Position numbers and translations under genes: made by a program. 64,000 nucleotides of DNA. Origin: Hypholoma sublateritium FD-334 SS-4. Its lineage: Eukaryota > Basidiomycota > Agaricomycetes > Agaricales > Strophariaceae. The stretch spans positions 426,493-490,492 of the forward strand of contig KN817525.1 of NCBI GenBank assembly GCA_000827495.1, in the 5' to 3' direction. Below, one piece after another: positions 34,876 to 46,486 of the stretch (positions are counted from its first letter, which is position 1; each line of letters starts with the position of its first letter). The notes under the pieces were generated by a model, which searched no databases, had not been told where the DNA came from, and saw nothing but the letters and a program-made list of their open reading frames with translations.

Positions 34876-36339
34876 ATGTCCAGACGTCTCTACCTTGGAA
34901 GTAAGTCGCTGTTCGACGATTACCTCTACTAATTCTGATATTGGTTATCATGTAGGGCTGCCCGCTGATACTCGCTCTGAAGATGTCTCCAAGATGTTCG
35001 ACGGCTACGGTCGCATCGTCGACTGTCGTGTCATGACTGGTTCGTTTTAACAGTGTCATATCGGGCCCTCGCCATTTACCATTACGAAACAGGCTTCGGT
35101 TTCGTTGAGTTCGAAAATGCGAAAGTAGGTCTTCTTCTCGTTTTGATCGTGCTATATGTAAACATTTGGTCAAGGATGCTGAAGATGCCGTCAATACCTT
35201 CAACGGAAAACCTTTCATGGGAGCCAAGTATGCTTGTTTCACAAATGGCTCTCTTTTAATACTGAACTTGATCAGCAGCATTGTGGTGGAGTTTGCTAAA
35301 GAGAGTCGTCCCCGTCGCGAATATCAAGATGACAGAGGAGCAGGAGCGTACGGGTATGAATTCAGTGCTTAACGCTTATATAATATTCAAAAAAAATCCT
35401 CTATCTTGTAGTGCTCCTCGCTCTCGCCGCCCCCCTGGAATTCGCCTCATCGTATCCGGTGTTTCTCGTGACACAAGCTGGCAGGTACGACTGTTCCTCC
35501 CGCTTTTCGTCGTAGTCAAGTCATATGGCCTTGGACTGGTTTTCTATTCGCCCGCCTCCCTGACACATAAGTGTGGCCATCCTCGTGTGGTTATCCGGAT
35601 AAACGGACCCCCTCTCCTCCCTGGCCACGGACTGGAAGCCCAAACTATCCCAGCTCTGGATGAACCTAATGCTTTGTTACTGCCCTTAGGACCTAAAGGA
35701 CTTTGGACGCGATGCCGGTAGTGTTTCTTTTGCTGACATCGATCGCGACGTACCTGGCCAAGGGTATGTGCTCGTAACGTGTAGTGTAGGTGAAGTACTT
35801 ATCACCTCGCACAACTAGGATCCTCGAGTATCTCTCTAGGGAAGATGCTGAACGCGCTGTCAAAGATTTGGACGGCAAGGACCTCCGCGGTCGCCCCGTT
35901 CGCGTAGCTCTCGATGATTCTGTGAGTTTTCGTGTCGCATCTTGCGTCTGCTGAAAACTTAGAACGCATATAGCGGTCTGGTCCTGATAACTACCGCCGT
36001 GATGACCGCCGCGACGATAGGCGCGACGACCGTTACAGTGATCGTAGAGATGACAGATATCGTCGTGACCGCTCCAGGTCGCCTGCCCGCCGTGGCGAAT
36101 ATGATGAACGTCGCGCACCCAGGTCTCCGCCCCCTAAGAGGGAGGTTGATGATAAAAGGCCTGCAGGGTACGATGATTACCGGCGCGGAGGTTATGATGA
36201 CCGCAGAGGGCCTGATGCTTATTATGACCGCCGTAGGGATGATCAAGACCGCCGCAGGGACGACAGGAGGCGCGACGACAAAGATGACCGCTATGACGAC
36301 AGGCCACCTAGGCAAAATGGCGAAGGATGGTCGCGTTGA
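34876..36339 (+). CDS. SR-family splicing factor with two RRMs and an Arg/Asp-rich tail
   Basis: Likely a pre-mRNA splicing regulator like SRSF1 or fission-yeast Srp2. RRM1 runs from RRLYLGRLPADTRSEDVSKM through GFGFVEFENAKDAEDAV to IVVEFAKES; the two glycine-phenylalanine steps of RNP1 are present. RRM2 starts RLIVSGVSRDTSWQDLKDFG, and SWQDLKD is the SR-protein pseudo-RRM signature. The tail is dominated by R-D/D-R and Y-D-D-R repeats (such as DRRDDRRDDRYSDRRDDRY), with one short RSRSP stretch, and ends NGEGWSR. Eight or so exons, several very short (about 32 nt near 35094). One intron (about 35485-35689) is clearly longer than the rest and may be a regulation point. Confidence 0.92.
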
Positions 36340-36756
36340 AAGGAATTTTCTTTAAAGCACGTTTGGGAGCAGAACAACGGACGGCGTCGAATGGTTTCTT
36401 TCCTCGTATTATTGGACTCCCGAAATTTGTGGTCTTGTCGTCGTTTACCCGGACCTGTGTACTTCTCTATTGGTTGGCCAACGCTCCTGGGGGGTGTTAA
36501 GGAACGCGTCTACCTTCTCAGTATCTCGTCCGTCCTCGGGAACAAGTCTTCTCCACATCCGACGGTGAAGGCCGGATAACTCTTTGCATTGTCACTCACG
36601 GCGTTGAGGGGACTGATTCTCAATGAAGCAAACATTCGGCTCATGAAACGGAAGGTGTACCTCCTCTGGACCAAGACTCTAGGTCTGCAGCAACACAGGG
36701 CATCATAGGTAAGGAAGAAACCCCGGTACGTTAATGTCATATTCCTTTCGTACCAC
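36340..36756. other. Convergent intergenic region
   Basis: Shared 3' flank of the SR gene (+) and the tubulin cofactor gene (-). No other feature seen. Confidence 0.5.
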
Positions 36757-38765
36757 TCATGTAATACGATATATAATGTGTGAATTGTTTTCCAGCCCGA
36801 GCCAATCTAAGTCTCGAGAATCCTGTTCGTTGTCTAATCTCGCGAGATTCCCGTGTGTCATCCTTAGCCAGAACATGACCGTAGTAGTGCGAGGGTCGCG
36901 TTTGAGTACTTTACATATCTTCAGGCGCAGTACGCGCAAGGTCATGTTGGGAAGCACACGAAGTATAGCTTCGGGAGTATGCGAGATTTCCGCTTGGGTA
37001 CTCCCTTGTTGTTCATCGTATTGGTATAATTCAAGATCTAATGCGCTCTCATGAGATGAAGCATTCGAAATAGGAAAGCAGAACGGACCCAGCAGTTGGT
37101 TGCCCAATTTGTTCTGTGGTTTCTGTACCTTTATCTCATCTGGTCTGCCATATTCTTGGGCCAGCTGGCGTCAGATTGTTCCACGATCAAATTGGGCAAA
37201 TTACTCACTTTCACATAGATTGTTCCAATGATAGTGCGATTTGGCCCGCGCATCGTCAGAAGCCACGCCCTCTTGCATAATGGCGGACAGGTAAAACAGT
37301 TCCGAATCTGAGCGCTCACGGGAGGTGATCTGAGGTGCATTGAATGTGATGAGGTATGCGATGCAGACAATTGTTATTGCATACCGCTGCTCCATCCAGC
37401 GTGCGGAGGGAGGGGATCCTTGCTATCAACAGAGGGCGTGTTTGGTTGCCCGTTTCTAAATCTGGGGATATCCATCAGGCAGTGTCGGCGTACAAAGCTT
37501 GGTGTCTTTACCAGTGGTAACGAGTGGATTCCCGGCTATAGTGAGAGATTCCAGAGCGGGGAACCAGCATGAGAGTGCATCAATGGCAGACCACGCCGAT
37601 ACGCGGTTGTCGGACAGTGAGAGATACTTCAATGCGGGGAGGCATTCCGAAGGCGCGCCCGGGAACGGAATGTTCGCCATGCAATTACCCGTTAGGACGA
37701 CGCGCTGTAAACTTGGCGGCACACAATATGACGACAGGCTTAATCAAGATAATAGGTCGTTGTGCTTACCACTCGTAGCTCTTCAGGGAGGTCCAGACAT
37801 GGGCCCAGTCCGATAATGAGTTGCTATCGAGATTAATGAAGAGCACAGTAGAGTTGGGCACGGTCAGAAACTTATCGCTGCCAAGTAGGGTCAACTGATT
37901 GTAGCCCATCTCAATCGCCTGGAGCTTGGGCATCAATGGAGTAATGGTCTGCATATCTCCCCAAGTCATCAGTGTATCGTTCAGTTGTATCTCTGTCAAT
38001 CCTAAGAAGGCATTTTCCAGAGGCGCTGGACCGTCCGGGGGCTGTAGCCGGTTCCGGCTGTATAGTGTTATGGACTGGTTGACTCGCACAACCATGCGAC
38101 TCACTTCAGCGATAGGCGTTGAAGCAGTGGCAACTCCTGGGTGATTTGTGCGACGGTCTCCCAGCGGACGAACAGATTCTGCGAGAGGTCCAGCCCGCGG
38201 ATGTCTTTCTATAATTAAAGCTGGGCGTCGGACAGACGGAGCAGTATACTCACTGGGACATGTGTCGCTTATGCTTCCTGGGGAATCCCCTTTGACGACG
38301 TTGGCGTTTTCAAGACTGACTTCACGCAGGCGGTCGAGGCGCGCAAATTTTTCCCTTATCTTGTCAAGAGAGACTGCCTCGACGCGGATAGCACCCTGAG
38401 AGGAGCCCAAAGTGACTGTTTCCTGGCTCTGGGAGCCGTGCAAAGTCTCAATGTATTTCGCGGACAGTGCGTCTAGGAATGATACACCGTACAGAATATG
38501 TGGCGTCTGGCGGATGAATGATCCTGACGTTTTGTAGCTGTGGATAGAAAGTAAGCGGTTCTTGATGCACTGGGAGCAAGAATAGGCCCAACCGGCAGGT
38601 GAAATACTGCTTCCCATCTTTGGATCCGTCGTTCTTTCCGCGATCTGCAGAGTCCCAGTCGACGCCGAGCCAGAGCCCCGGGGTGCTGGCGACTGGGCCG
38701 AGATATTTGACGGTGCCTACATGTCCGTTGAGGCTGATGCGGGTGCCGAGCAGGGTGGATTGCAT
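36757..38765 (-). CDS. Tubulin-folding cofactor E (TBCE)
   Basis: Helps assemble and dissociate alpha/beta-tubulin dimers. MQSTLLGTRISLNGHVGTVK begins a CAP-Gly domain (VASTPGLWLGVDWDSADRGKNDG, QYFTCR). Leucine-rich repeats follow: IRGLDLSQNLFVRWETV, GLTEIQLNDTLMTWGDM, LQAIEMGYNQLTLLGSDKF, LQRVVLTGNCMANIPFPG, LKYLSLSDNRVSAWSAID. A C-terminal ubiquitin-like domain (LPNMTLRVLRLKICKVLKRD) ends LENNSHIIYRIT. The order CAP-Gly, LRR, Ubl is diagnostic. The start codon is 157 nt from the divergent hydrolase start, so the two likely share a promoter. Confidence 0.93.
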
Positions 38766-38922
38766 GGGGCGGAGGAGAGGGGCGTCCGAATAGTCTGACT
38801 CGCGATCGGACGCGACGCGGCGCGGCCAAACAAACCCTAACCTTGGCCGGATCCGGCAGCGCGTTTGCGCCTTTCCAGAGGCCGTCACGTCAATCCGCCT
38901 CGGTGACCGTTGGAGCCGAGCC
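38766..38922. promoter_or_regulatory. Compact bidirectional promoter (TBCE / HIBCH-Ehd3)
   Basis: Only 157 nt separate the two divergent start codons. The stretch is GC-rich and includes a GCGATCGG element, with no TATA box. Confidence 0.5.
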
Positions 38923-40805
38923 ATGTTTGTCTCCTCTCTTCGCACCAGCATGTCCCGCAGCGCCCGGCGCACAGCATCCCAACGAACAGCAGCCATTTCT
39001 CAGCACATCATGCATGCATCCACCAGCGCAGCGCCCGCCGAAGAGGTACAGCTCAGCACACCCCGTTCTTCCCACCTGACAGCTGTTCCAGAAAACCGTG
39101 CTTTTCGAGTCAAACGGGTCTCTTCGGACATATATCCTCAACAGGCCCTCCAAACTCAATGCCCTGGACGAGCCCATGCTGTCTGCTCTTCGTCCGAAAA
39201 TCGAGGTGGCCTGGGATGTCGTCATCGTCGTGCACACCGCTCATTAGTTTTCTCCCGCTAGGAATGGGGCGCGTCCGATCTTTGCGGTACCATCGTCGCA
39301 CGCGGGGTGGGCCGTGCATTCTGCATCGGAGGTGATGTTGCCAGTGAGTCAGCCAGTCATTCCCGGCGCGTGTTAATAACACAAAATTAGACGTTGTGAA
39401 GGATGCTTCGAATCCAAAAACTGTTCCCCAAGCAGTCGAATACTTCAAGCGAGAGTAAGCTATTGTTCCCGACGCATTTTCGGACTGATGGGGGCAGTGT
39501 TTGACAATAATTTCGCTAGATTCGAACTAGATTATATTCTGGCTGCGCTCAAAAAACCGTATATCGCCATCTTGGACGGCATGACTAGTCCGTGCACTCA
39601 TTTACCCATCACTTAATATGTTTTGCTTATGTTTGATTCGCAGTGGGCGGCGGCGTTGGTCTGGCCGCGAATGCCCAATTCCGAATTGCTACTGAACATA
39701 CGGTATTCGCAATGCCGGAGACGAAAATAGGCTACTGCCCAGATGTTGGGGGCAGTCACTTTTTGTCACGCCTCGATGGCGAAATAGGCACCTACCTCGC
39801 TTTGACGTCAGACACATTGTCGGGCAGGGCTGTCTTGTGAGTGCCCCGGCGGCTAAACGTTTCCCACTCATGCCGCTTCCTGTATGTTGAAACGCAATAT
39901 TCTTCCAGTGAACACGGCCTTGCAACGCACTTCATTCCGGCGAGACGGATCCCCCAGCTCCTTGATCGACTCGTAGAACTACATCAGCCGCATGCTAGTG
40001 TCATCGACCGCATAATCGAAGACCTCTCAAGCGAACGCGAGGCTAGCGAACGCCCAGCGCCTTTCATAGGCGCTGTACGCACTGCCCTCGACGTTGCATT
40101 CCGGCACAACAAAGTCGAGGCAATCATCTCCGAGCTCGAGGCTATGGTTGCTACGGAGAACAAGGAAGTGCAGAAATGGGCAACAGATACCCTTCAAATG
40201 CTACACCTGCGCAGCCCGACCAGTCTCAAGGTTGCGCTGCAAGCCATACGCCGAGGGCGCAAATTATCGCTGCGTGACGCCTTGGACATGGAACTTAAAA
40301 TAGCCACCGCGTTCTGCGTGAGTCAGTCTTTGTATCTAATTGTGTCGGCTGAACATCTTTGTAGCGGGGTGCAAGCCCGGATTTTGCCACGGGCGTCAAA
40401 GCCGTGCTTGTCGAGAAAAGCAAAGAACGACCCAACTGGTCCCCGTCGAGCATCAACGACGTTTCACCTGCGATTATCAACAAGTTTTTCGACCAGAACT
40501 CGCCATTCCTGAAAGACGCGCCAGCCCTTGAATTACCAGATATTGAATCAGGCACCATATCTAACCCACTCAAGTATGCATTGCCCACTGAAGAAGAAAT
40601 TGGATCTGTGGTAAAGGGTTCCCACGCATCCGGCGGGGGCCTGAGCATGCGTTTGGACGAGGTGCAGGCAAGATTCGCCGATCTCCGTCCCGGAAAGCTG
40701 GGAGTGAAAGAGAAAGTGCTTGAGGTTGTCAATAGGTGCTGTGTGGTCACGGACAACGCGGACGGTAATCGGGTCTGGCTCAAGTGGAAACATGCGTCGA
40801 GGTGA
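38923..40805 (+). CDS. 3-hydroxyisobutyryl-CoA hydrolase (HIBCH/Ehd3), mitochondrial
   Basis: Crotonase-fold thioesterase of valine catabolism. In yeast its homologue Ehd3 is also the mitoribosome protein mS47. The N-terminal [20 protein letters not shown] is a presequence. [43 protein letters not shown] (oxyanion loop), [20 protein letters not shown] and [17 protein letters not shown] (catalytic Glu and Asp region) are all present. The C-terminal extension [18 protein letters not shown] to WLKWKHASR is typical of the fungal members. The first splice joins APAEE to [10 protein letters not shown]. Total about 490 residues. Whether it also sits in the ribosome here is inference from yeast. Confidence 0.93.
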
Positions 40806-41342
40806 TGAATGACGCAAGCCGGCGTGAGTGGGTACCATAAGCGCGCTAGTGGAAATAGAAATTTGCAAGCTTAGCGCGTTTCCGCATAAGCACGAGCAGG
40901 TGCGCGCTGGCGAACGCGACCCTTAAAGAAAGACCGATGGACCACCAAACGGGTCCGGATATCAACGGCACAAAAAACAGGGCTGGGGGAATTGAAAATA
41001 GAAAAACTGTGACGACGTCCAGGTTGTGGGCGTAGGACTAAACTGCGAATGGTTCCTGAGTCCGATCAAGTTGGTTACTGGTCCCACGCAAAAATGCAGA
41101 ATATCTGAGATTTCGCGGAGCGTCGGCAGCGGGAGTGTTGACGATGAATCGGGAAAACATATATTGAAAGATCCAGTCAACGGAGCTAACTGAAAGATTA
41201 GATTTCACCGCCTTGCCCTTGCTCACGGACGAATGCAAAACGGGATGTCCTCCGAATCCAGGGATCCTCTGGGCCTCCCTTTCAAACCTCCTCATAAAAG
41301 GGCCAAGGCGGCGCCCACCTCCGCAACACCGGCCCCCCACAC
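40806..41342. other. Intergenic upstream of indoleamine dioxygenase
   Basis: Promoter region plus 3' flank of the hydrolase. No clear TATA box. An ATG at 41233 opens a long plus frame in the wrong phase for the first IDO exon, so I do not use it. Confidence 0.45.
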
Positions 41343-42837
41343 ATGGATATTGTCAACGTCCTCCAGGCGCCCCCCGTCTTCTTCCGCCTCTTCCTCAAGC
41401 TGGCTCTCTCCCTGTTCTTCAACTCGTTCACAACATCATACCGCAGGACCGTCACCCCACGAATTTTGCCCGCTGCCTTTGACGTTGACCCCGCCACCGG
41501 TTTCTTTCCGCCCCGGCCGCTGGCCTTGCTCTCCGACGAGTTCGCAATCTGGGAAGATGCTCTGCGCGACGCGAACGGCGGCCTCAGCCTTGGCGAAGAC
41601 GAGTCTGAGGAGGCACTCGACAAACGCGCCTTTGGCGAGCAGTGGCGGTCCAACGTCGTGGCGGTCCGTCTTTTTTCTTTCATTCATTCTCCCACTCCCA
41701 TCACTGAAGCTCCGACGCGTTCAGTGGCCCGTTCTTGACACGCATCGTCTTCATAATGATTTGCGCAGCTCCCAACGCGCCCACATGGTTCTAGCGTGGC
41801 TCGTCAACTTCTATGTGCACTCGATGCCGCCCACTCCGGGCGCGCCTGCTGTCGTGCCTAAGTCCTTGGCGGTCCCGCTCGTGCAAATTTCGCGTCATCT
41901 TGGCTTCGCTCCTATCCTCACCTTCGCGGACACTGTCCTCTGGAACTGGGAACTCGTCGATCCGGCGCAGCCCCTGTCGAGCGACAACATGCGTTTCGTC
42001 AATCTGTTTTCAGGCACGGACGACGAGAGGGCATTTTACGAGGCGTCCGCACGCGCCGAGCTGCGCGGTATCGAAATCCTGCGGATCGTTGACGACTACG
42101 CATCGCTGCCCAATGTCACCGACTTGACCTCCATTTCGAAAATTGCGCGCGATTTGACCCGCCTCGCCGGCGTCATCGATAGCATCAGCGAAATTATCCA
42201 ATCTGTCCGCCCCATTTGCGATCCTCACACGTTCTACTGGGATATCCGACCATGGTTTGAAGGTAGTGATGCGAAGGGACCGACGGAGCCTGGATGGGTC
42301 TATGAAGGTGTCGACATGTCCGAGCCTTTGGACCTCAGCGGCCCATCCGCCGGGCAAAGTACCGTGATGCACGCGCTTGACATATTTCTGGATGTCGATC
42401 ATAAATTACGACAACGTCGTTATCCTGCTCCCTCACCCGAGAACAAACGCGCAGATCACGGCTTCATGGAAAGGATGAGGCGGTACATGCCGGGAAAGCA
42501 CCAGCAATATCTCAGCAACCTCTCTGCACTCCCTCGTTCCGTCCGCGAAGTTGCCCAGTCCACCCCCGCCCTCCGCGAGCATTATGATACTGCGGTGACG
42601 GCATTGAAGCGTCTACGGGACAGCCACATTCGTATCGCATGCTTGTACATTGTCAGTATGTCGCGCTCCACACCTGGGGCGCGCGCAGGTTGCCCAGCAA
42701 GCGCTATGATCGATCGCCTCCATGCCGCCCGACTCGCGGGCAAGGGTCCTGTCCGCGGAACTGGCGGAAACGAGCTATCGACCCTACTGAAAGCAGGGCG
42801 CGACGCAACCAAGCGCGCCATCTTGAAATCTAATTGA
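41343..42837 (+). CDS. Indoleamine 2,3-dioxygenase
   Basis: Heme enzyme that opens the indole ring of tryptophan to N-formylkynurenine; in fungi it feeds NAD synthesis. Two exons (41343-41663, 41725-42837) give 477 codons plus stop. PAAFDVDPATGFFPPRP is the usual entry to the domain. The second exon has LRSSQRAHMVLAWLVNFYVH, LFSGTDDERAFYEASAR, YWDIRPWFEG, GWVYEGV, LSGPSAGQSTVMHALDIFL, MRRYMPGKHQQYL and SHIRIACLYIVSM, where the histidine is the likely proximal heme ligand. The first 30 residues include a hydrophobic stretch (VFFRLFLKLALSLFFN), odd for a cytosolic enzyme; the true start could lie elsewhere. Confidence 0.92.
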
Positions 42838-43509
42838 TTCAACCCGTCCACTGTCATAGTTATCTATCTTTTCCATCGCAGTTCGCTATCATTGCTCTCA
42901 TCGTTTTCGAACCACATTACATACTTAATGCTTTTTATCCTTATCACACTTTATCACCGCGTAATACTCTAATGCCGAATGAGCGTAGGGTCATACTAGT
43001 ACTTACATCAACAGTACAAATAATTTAATAATGATTGTCATTTTGTCACCGAGTACTTGCGTGAGATTGCTATACTCCACTGGCACAAGGACATTACAAT
43101 AGGGCGGCATCTTGATTGCACCGGGACAGACTTGAAGTATTATTCCGGGACACCCATCAGCCCAGCATCAGCCACATGAGCTGCGGCCATCGCGATATTT
43201 ACAGTTCTGTCAGCACTGGACTCACGGGTTGTACAAGGAACAATGTTTTGCACAAGTAGCATGATTTCGCCCAGGTGGCAGCCACTTATTAATTAAGCCC
43301 ATCGGTCACCGCGTCGATTCAGGTCGCAGATTTTGTGCAAATATAAACAATGTCCCCGCCGGAAACTGGTCGAAGGGGATTTCCCCAATATAATATAGTT
43401 GTCTGATGATGTCGGTTTGCCGCTCACTTTTCCTGGACGAGCAGTTGTCGCGTAGATATTTGGTAAGTACTAGATAACAGCTCAGATACTGAGTCAGCGA
43501 ACAGTCAGC

Positions 43510-43539
43510 GCTCTGTAAGGCTCTGTAATGCTCTGTACT
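43510..43539. repeat. Three tandem copies of a 10-bp unit (GCTCTGTAA-like)
   Basis: The unit GCTCTGTA plus two variable bases occurs three times back to back, 170-200 bp before the RPA start codon. It could be simple slippage or a protein-binding array. Confidence 0.55.
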
Positions 43540-43620
43540 ATGTAGCGCGCGCCGCGCGGCGGTGACGCGATTTTCCGGGGCCTTGCCGAAATTCGGAACC
43601 ACGTGCACATGAACTGGAAA

Positions 43621-43626
43621 ACGCGT
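43621..43626. promoter_or_regulatory. MluI cell-cycle box (ACGCGT) upstream of RPA1
   Basis: A palindromic ACGCGT 84 nt before the ATG, with a related ACGCGA at 43564-43569. MCB elements bound by MBF drive G1/S transcription of RFA1 in yeasts; here it is motif plus context. Confidence 0.5.
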
Positions 43627-43709
43627 CCCGTCACATTAGTCACGCTAATAAACGAACAACAAGTCACATCTTCCGAGTCGTCTTCACCCCATACCCTTCA
43701 CGAGACACA

Positions 43710-45989
43710 ATGAACCATCAACTATCAGCCGGAAGCTGCAAGCTTCTTCAGAGCGCGACCCCAGATGACACTCAGGTCTTCGAGTCTGAGCACACCTTAC
43801 AGTTGCTTTCGATCAAGAAAGTGGGCAACACCGGAAATCCCAATGCGCCTGAGCGCTATCGCATCATCATGTCCGACGGCATCCACTACATGCAGGCTAT
43901 GCTCGCGACTCAGCTGAATGGTATGGTCCAGGACAATGCCATCGGGCGGAACACGATCGCTGTCATTGAGAAGCTCACATGCAACTATGTACAAGAGAAA
44001 AGGTGCGCGTGGTGCATGCCCTGGCGCGACCCACGAACGATATTAACATAGCACATAGGCTGGTCATTATCCTTGCTCTGCGCGTTTTGGAGCAAACCGC
44101 CGAGAAGATCGGCGAGCCCACGCAGATCGAGCCGGCTGACATGCCTGCAAGCAGCAGCACACCGGTGGAAAGTGCCAATCGTGACACCACGGCGTCTACC
44201 TCTGCGGCAGCTCAGCCCGTCTCTCCGGTGAAAGCTGCACTTGTAGCCCCACCCCCCGCCGCCCGCCCACAGGCGCCCCCGCAGGGCCGACATGGGAACA
44301 TCTACCCCATTGAGGGTCTCAGTCCGTACCAGAATAGCTGGACCATCAAGGCCCGCGTTACCCAAAAATCCGACATCAAAACGTGGTCTAACCCGCGAGG
44401 CGAAGGAAAGCTATTTAACGTGACGCTGATGGACGATTCAGGCGAGATCCGTGCCACCGGTTTTAATCTCGTCGTCGACGACCTCTACCCTAAACTGGAA
44501 GAAGGCAAAGTTTATTATATCTCTAAAGCCCGCGTGAACTTGGCGAAGAAGAAGTTCTCCAACATCAATAACGATTATGAGCTAAGCTTAGAGCGAAACA
44601 CGGAAGTGGAAGAGGTGAGTTAGCTCATCGTGTATTCTGGCCTCTTTGCTCAGTCTTCATATCAGTGTCTCGAAGTCACCAATGTTCCGACTATCAAGTA
44701 CAATTTTGTGCCACTTAACGGTTTAGAGGAACTCAATAAAGATGCGATCTGCGGTATGGGATTGTCATTCAAATTACTCGATTCAATACTGATCCGCCAA
44801 CTCTTAGATGTCATTGCTGTGGTCAAGGAAGCTTCCGAACTGGGTGAAATCACGTCGTCCAAATTGCAGCGCCAGGTATGTGATTCGTTTCATGACGTGA
44901 TTTTCGTCTAGTGATCCCCACTACAGATCCCCAAACGCGAACTGACATTGGTAGACAAGTCAGGGTACTCTGTCCGCATGACCCTTTGGGGAAAGCAAGC
45001 GGAGCAATACAACATCCCCGAACCTTCTCCAGTCGTCGCATTCAAGGGGGTTAAGGTTGGCGATTTCGGAGGTACGTCTGCATAGCTTGAAATATCTTTA
45101 GTTTGGCCCGACGTGATGTTGATATGGATCATTAGGGCGCTCCCTCTCCATGTTCAGCGGAAGCACGATGCATGTTAATCCGGAGATCGACGAGTGCTTT
45201 GCATTACGGGGATGGTACGATAATTCGGGAGCTCAACAATCGTTCAAAGCACATGCCAACACGGGGGGCGGATCTTCATCGTATGCTTTCAAGCGGGAAG
45301 ATATCCGCAGCTTCGACGAAGTCAAGGACGCCGAATATGGAAGGCCCGATAAACCTGAAAACTTCTGCGCTCGGGCGACTATCATGCACATCAAGTCTGA
45401 CAATATTGCTTACCCCGCCTGCCCCACAACCGGCTGTAACAAGAAGGTTGTCGAAATGGGAGACAGCTGGAGATGCGAGAAGTGCAGCCTGTCCTTCGAA
45501 AAGCCAGAGTATCGGTATGCATGTTCACTCAATCACTTGGTTATTTGAGGCTAATTTTCTCGCTTAGATATCTTATATCTATGGCCGTCGCAGACTATTC
45601 TGGTCAAGCATGGCTTCAAGGATTTAATGAAATCGGCCAGACGATATTTGGCATGTCTGGAGATGAGTTGGTTACAATTAGAGTGAGCTTTTCATATCTT
45701 CAATAAAATTGGCTCCAAGAAGCTTAAGCGTTTAATAGGATCATGATACCGCTCGTTACAACCAAATTCTGCAGAAGGCTAACTCTAACACTTACAATTT
45801 CTCCTGTCGCGCCAAAGAGGATACATTTAACGTGAGTTTGACTGCCCTATTTTTTTCCACACACCTTTCTGATTCTAAATTCAGGAAAATACCCGTATTC
45901 GATACGGGATTTCTCGCATAATTCCTTTGAACTACAAGGAGGAGGCGATGGCAATGCGAGATGTCCTATACTCTGCTTGGGCGAAGTAA
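43710..45989 (+). CDS. RFA1: Replication protein A large subunit
   Basis: Single-stranded-DNA-binding subunit of RPA for replication, repair and recombination. The N-terminal OB fold ([20 protein letters not shown]) is followed by an Ala/Pro/Ser linker. DBD-A starts [20 protein letters not shown] and has [22 protein letters not shown] includes [20 protein letters not shown] and [24 protein letters not shown] has a four-cysteine zinc ribbon (CPTTGC, then CEKC) and [18 protein letters not shown]. The end is [18 protein letters not shown]. The first intron lies after YVQEKR; about nine exons, all in frame. Length is about 620 residues. Upstream MCB-like motifs suit S-phase expression. Confidence 0.96.
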
Positions 45990-46486
45990 TTTGGGAGTAA
46001 TAGTTTATCAGTACCTTTTATCGTTCTACCCTTGTACTACTTTGCTGAGATTAGCTTGTTTCTCGGTCTCACATGTATCACATTATTTCTGCTCCCAGTT
46101 CCGGAGTCATTTGGCGAGGTAGTAATACCTGAGATGCTTATGTAACGTAGTCGGCGAAAATACATTCCATTCCATTGCACTGTGGCAGGACCAGAGACGC
46201 GTTTGATCACCTGAGTTGAATGAGTTAGGTTATTTGCGTGTGTTGACCCGGACAATTGGCGCGTCGTTTACGACCGCGCCTCTCAACGACTCGAAGCCTT
46301 TTACTGACACTTTCTCGTCTCATTGCTGTATATTCCCCGCTACTGACGCCTTCGCTGCTCTTCGCCCCCGTGAAAATCTCTGCTTATTCTTGGAGGACAG
46401 ATTCTTGATTGTACAACCGAAATCCTGTCAAACTTTTATCACTCATCGTCCAACTTGACGCGCCTCACGCAAAGTCTGCGTTCTTG
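45990..46486. other. Intergenic between RPA1 and the large membrane protein
   Basis: About 500 nt of 3' flank and promoter. A single ACGCGT occurs at 46197-46202. Nothing else seen. Confidence 0.45.

Larger units (their letters stand above)
42838..43709. other. Intergenic upstream of RPA large subunit
   Basis: Contains a short triple repeat at 43510-43539 and cell-cycle-like ACGCG motifs near 43564 and 43621. The rest is AT-rich without a recognisable gene. Confidence 0.5.

Noticed and set aside
41233..41342. Earlier ATG for the indoleamine dioxygenase
   Set aside because: Its frame differs from that of the first dioxygenase exon (41343-41663), so using it would lose the conserved N-terminal part.
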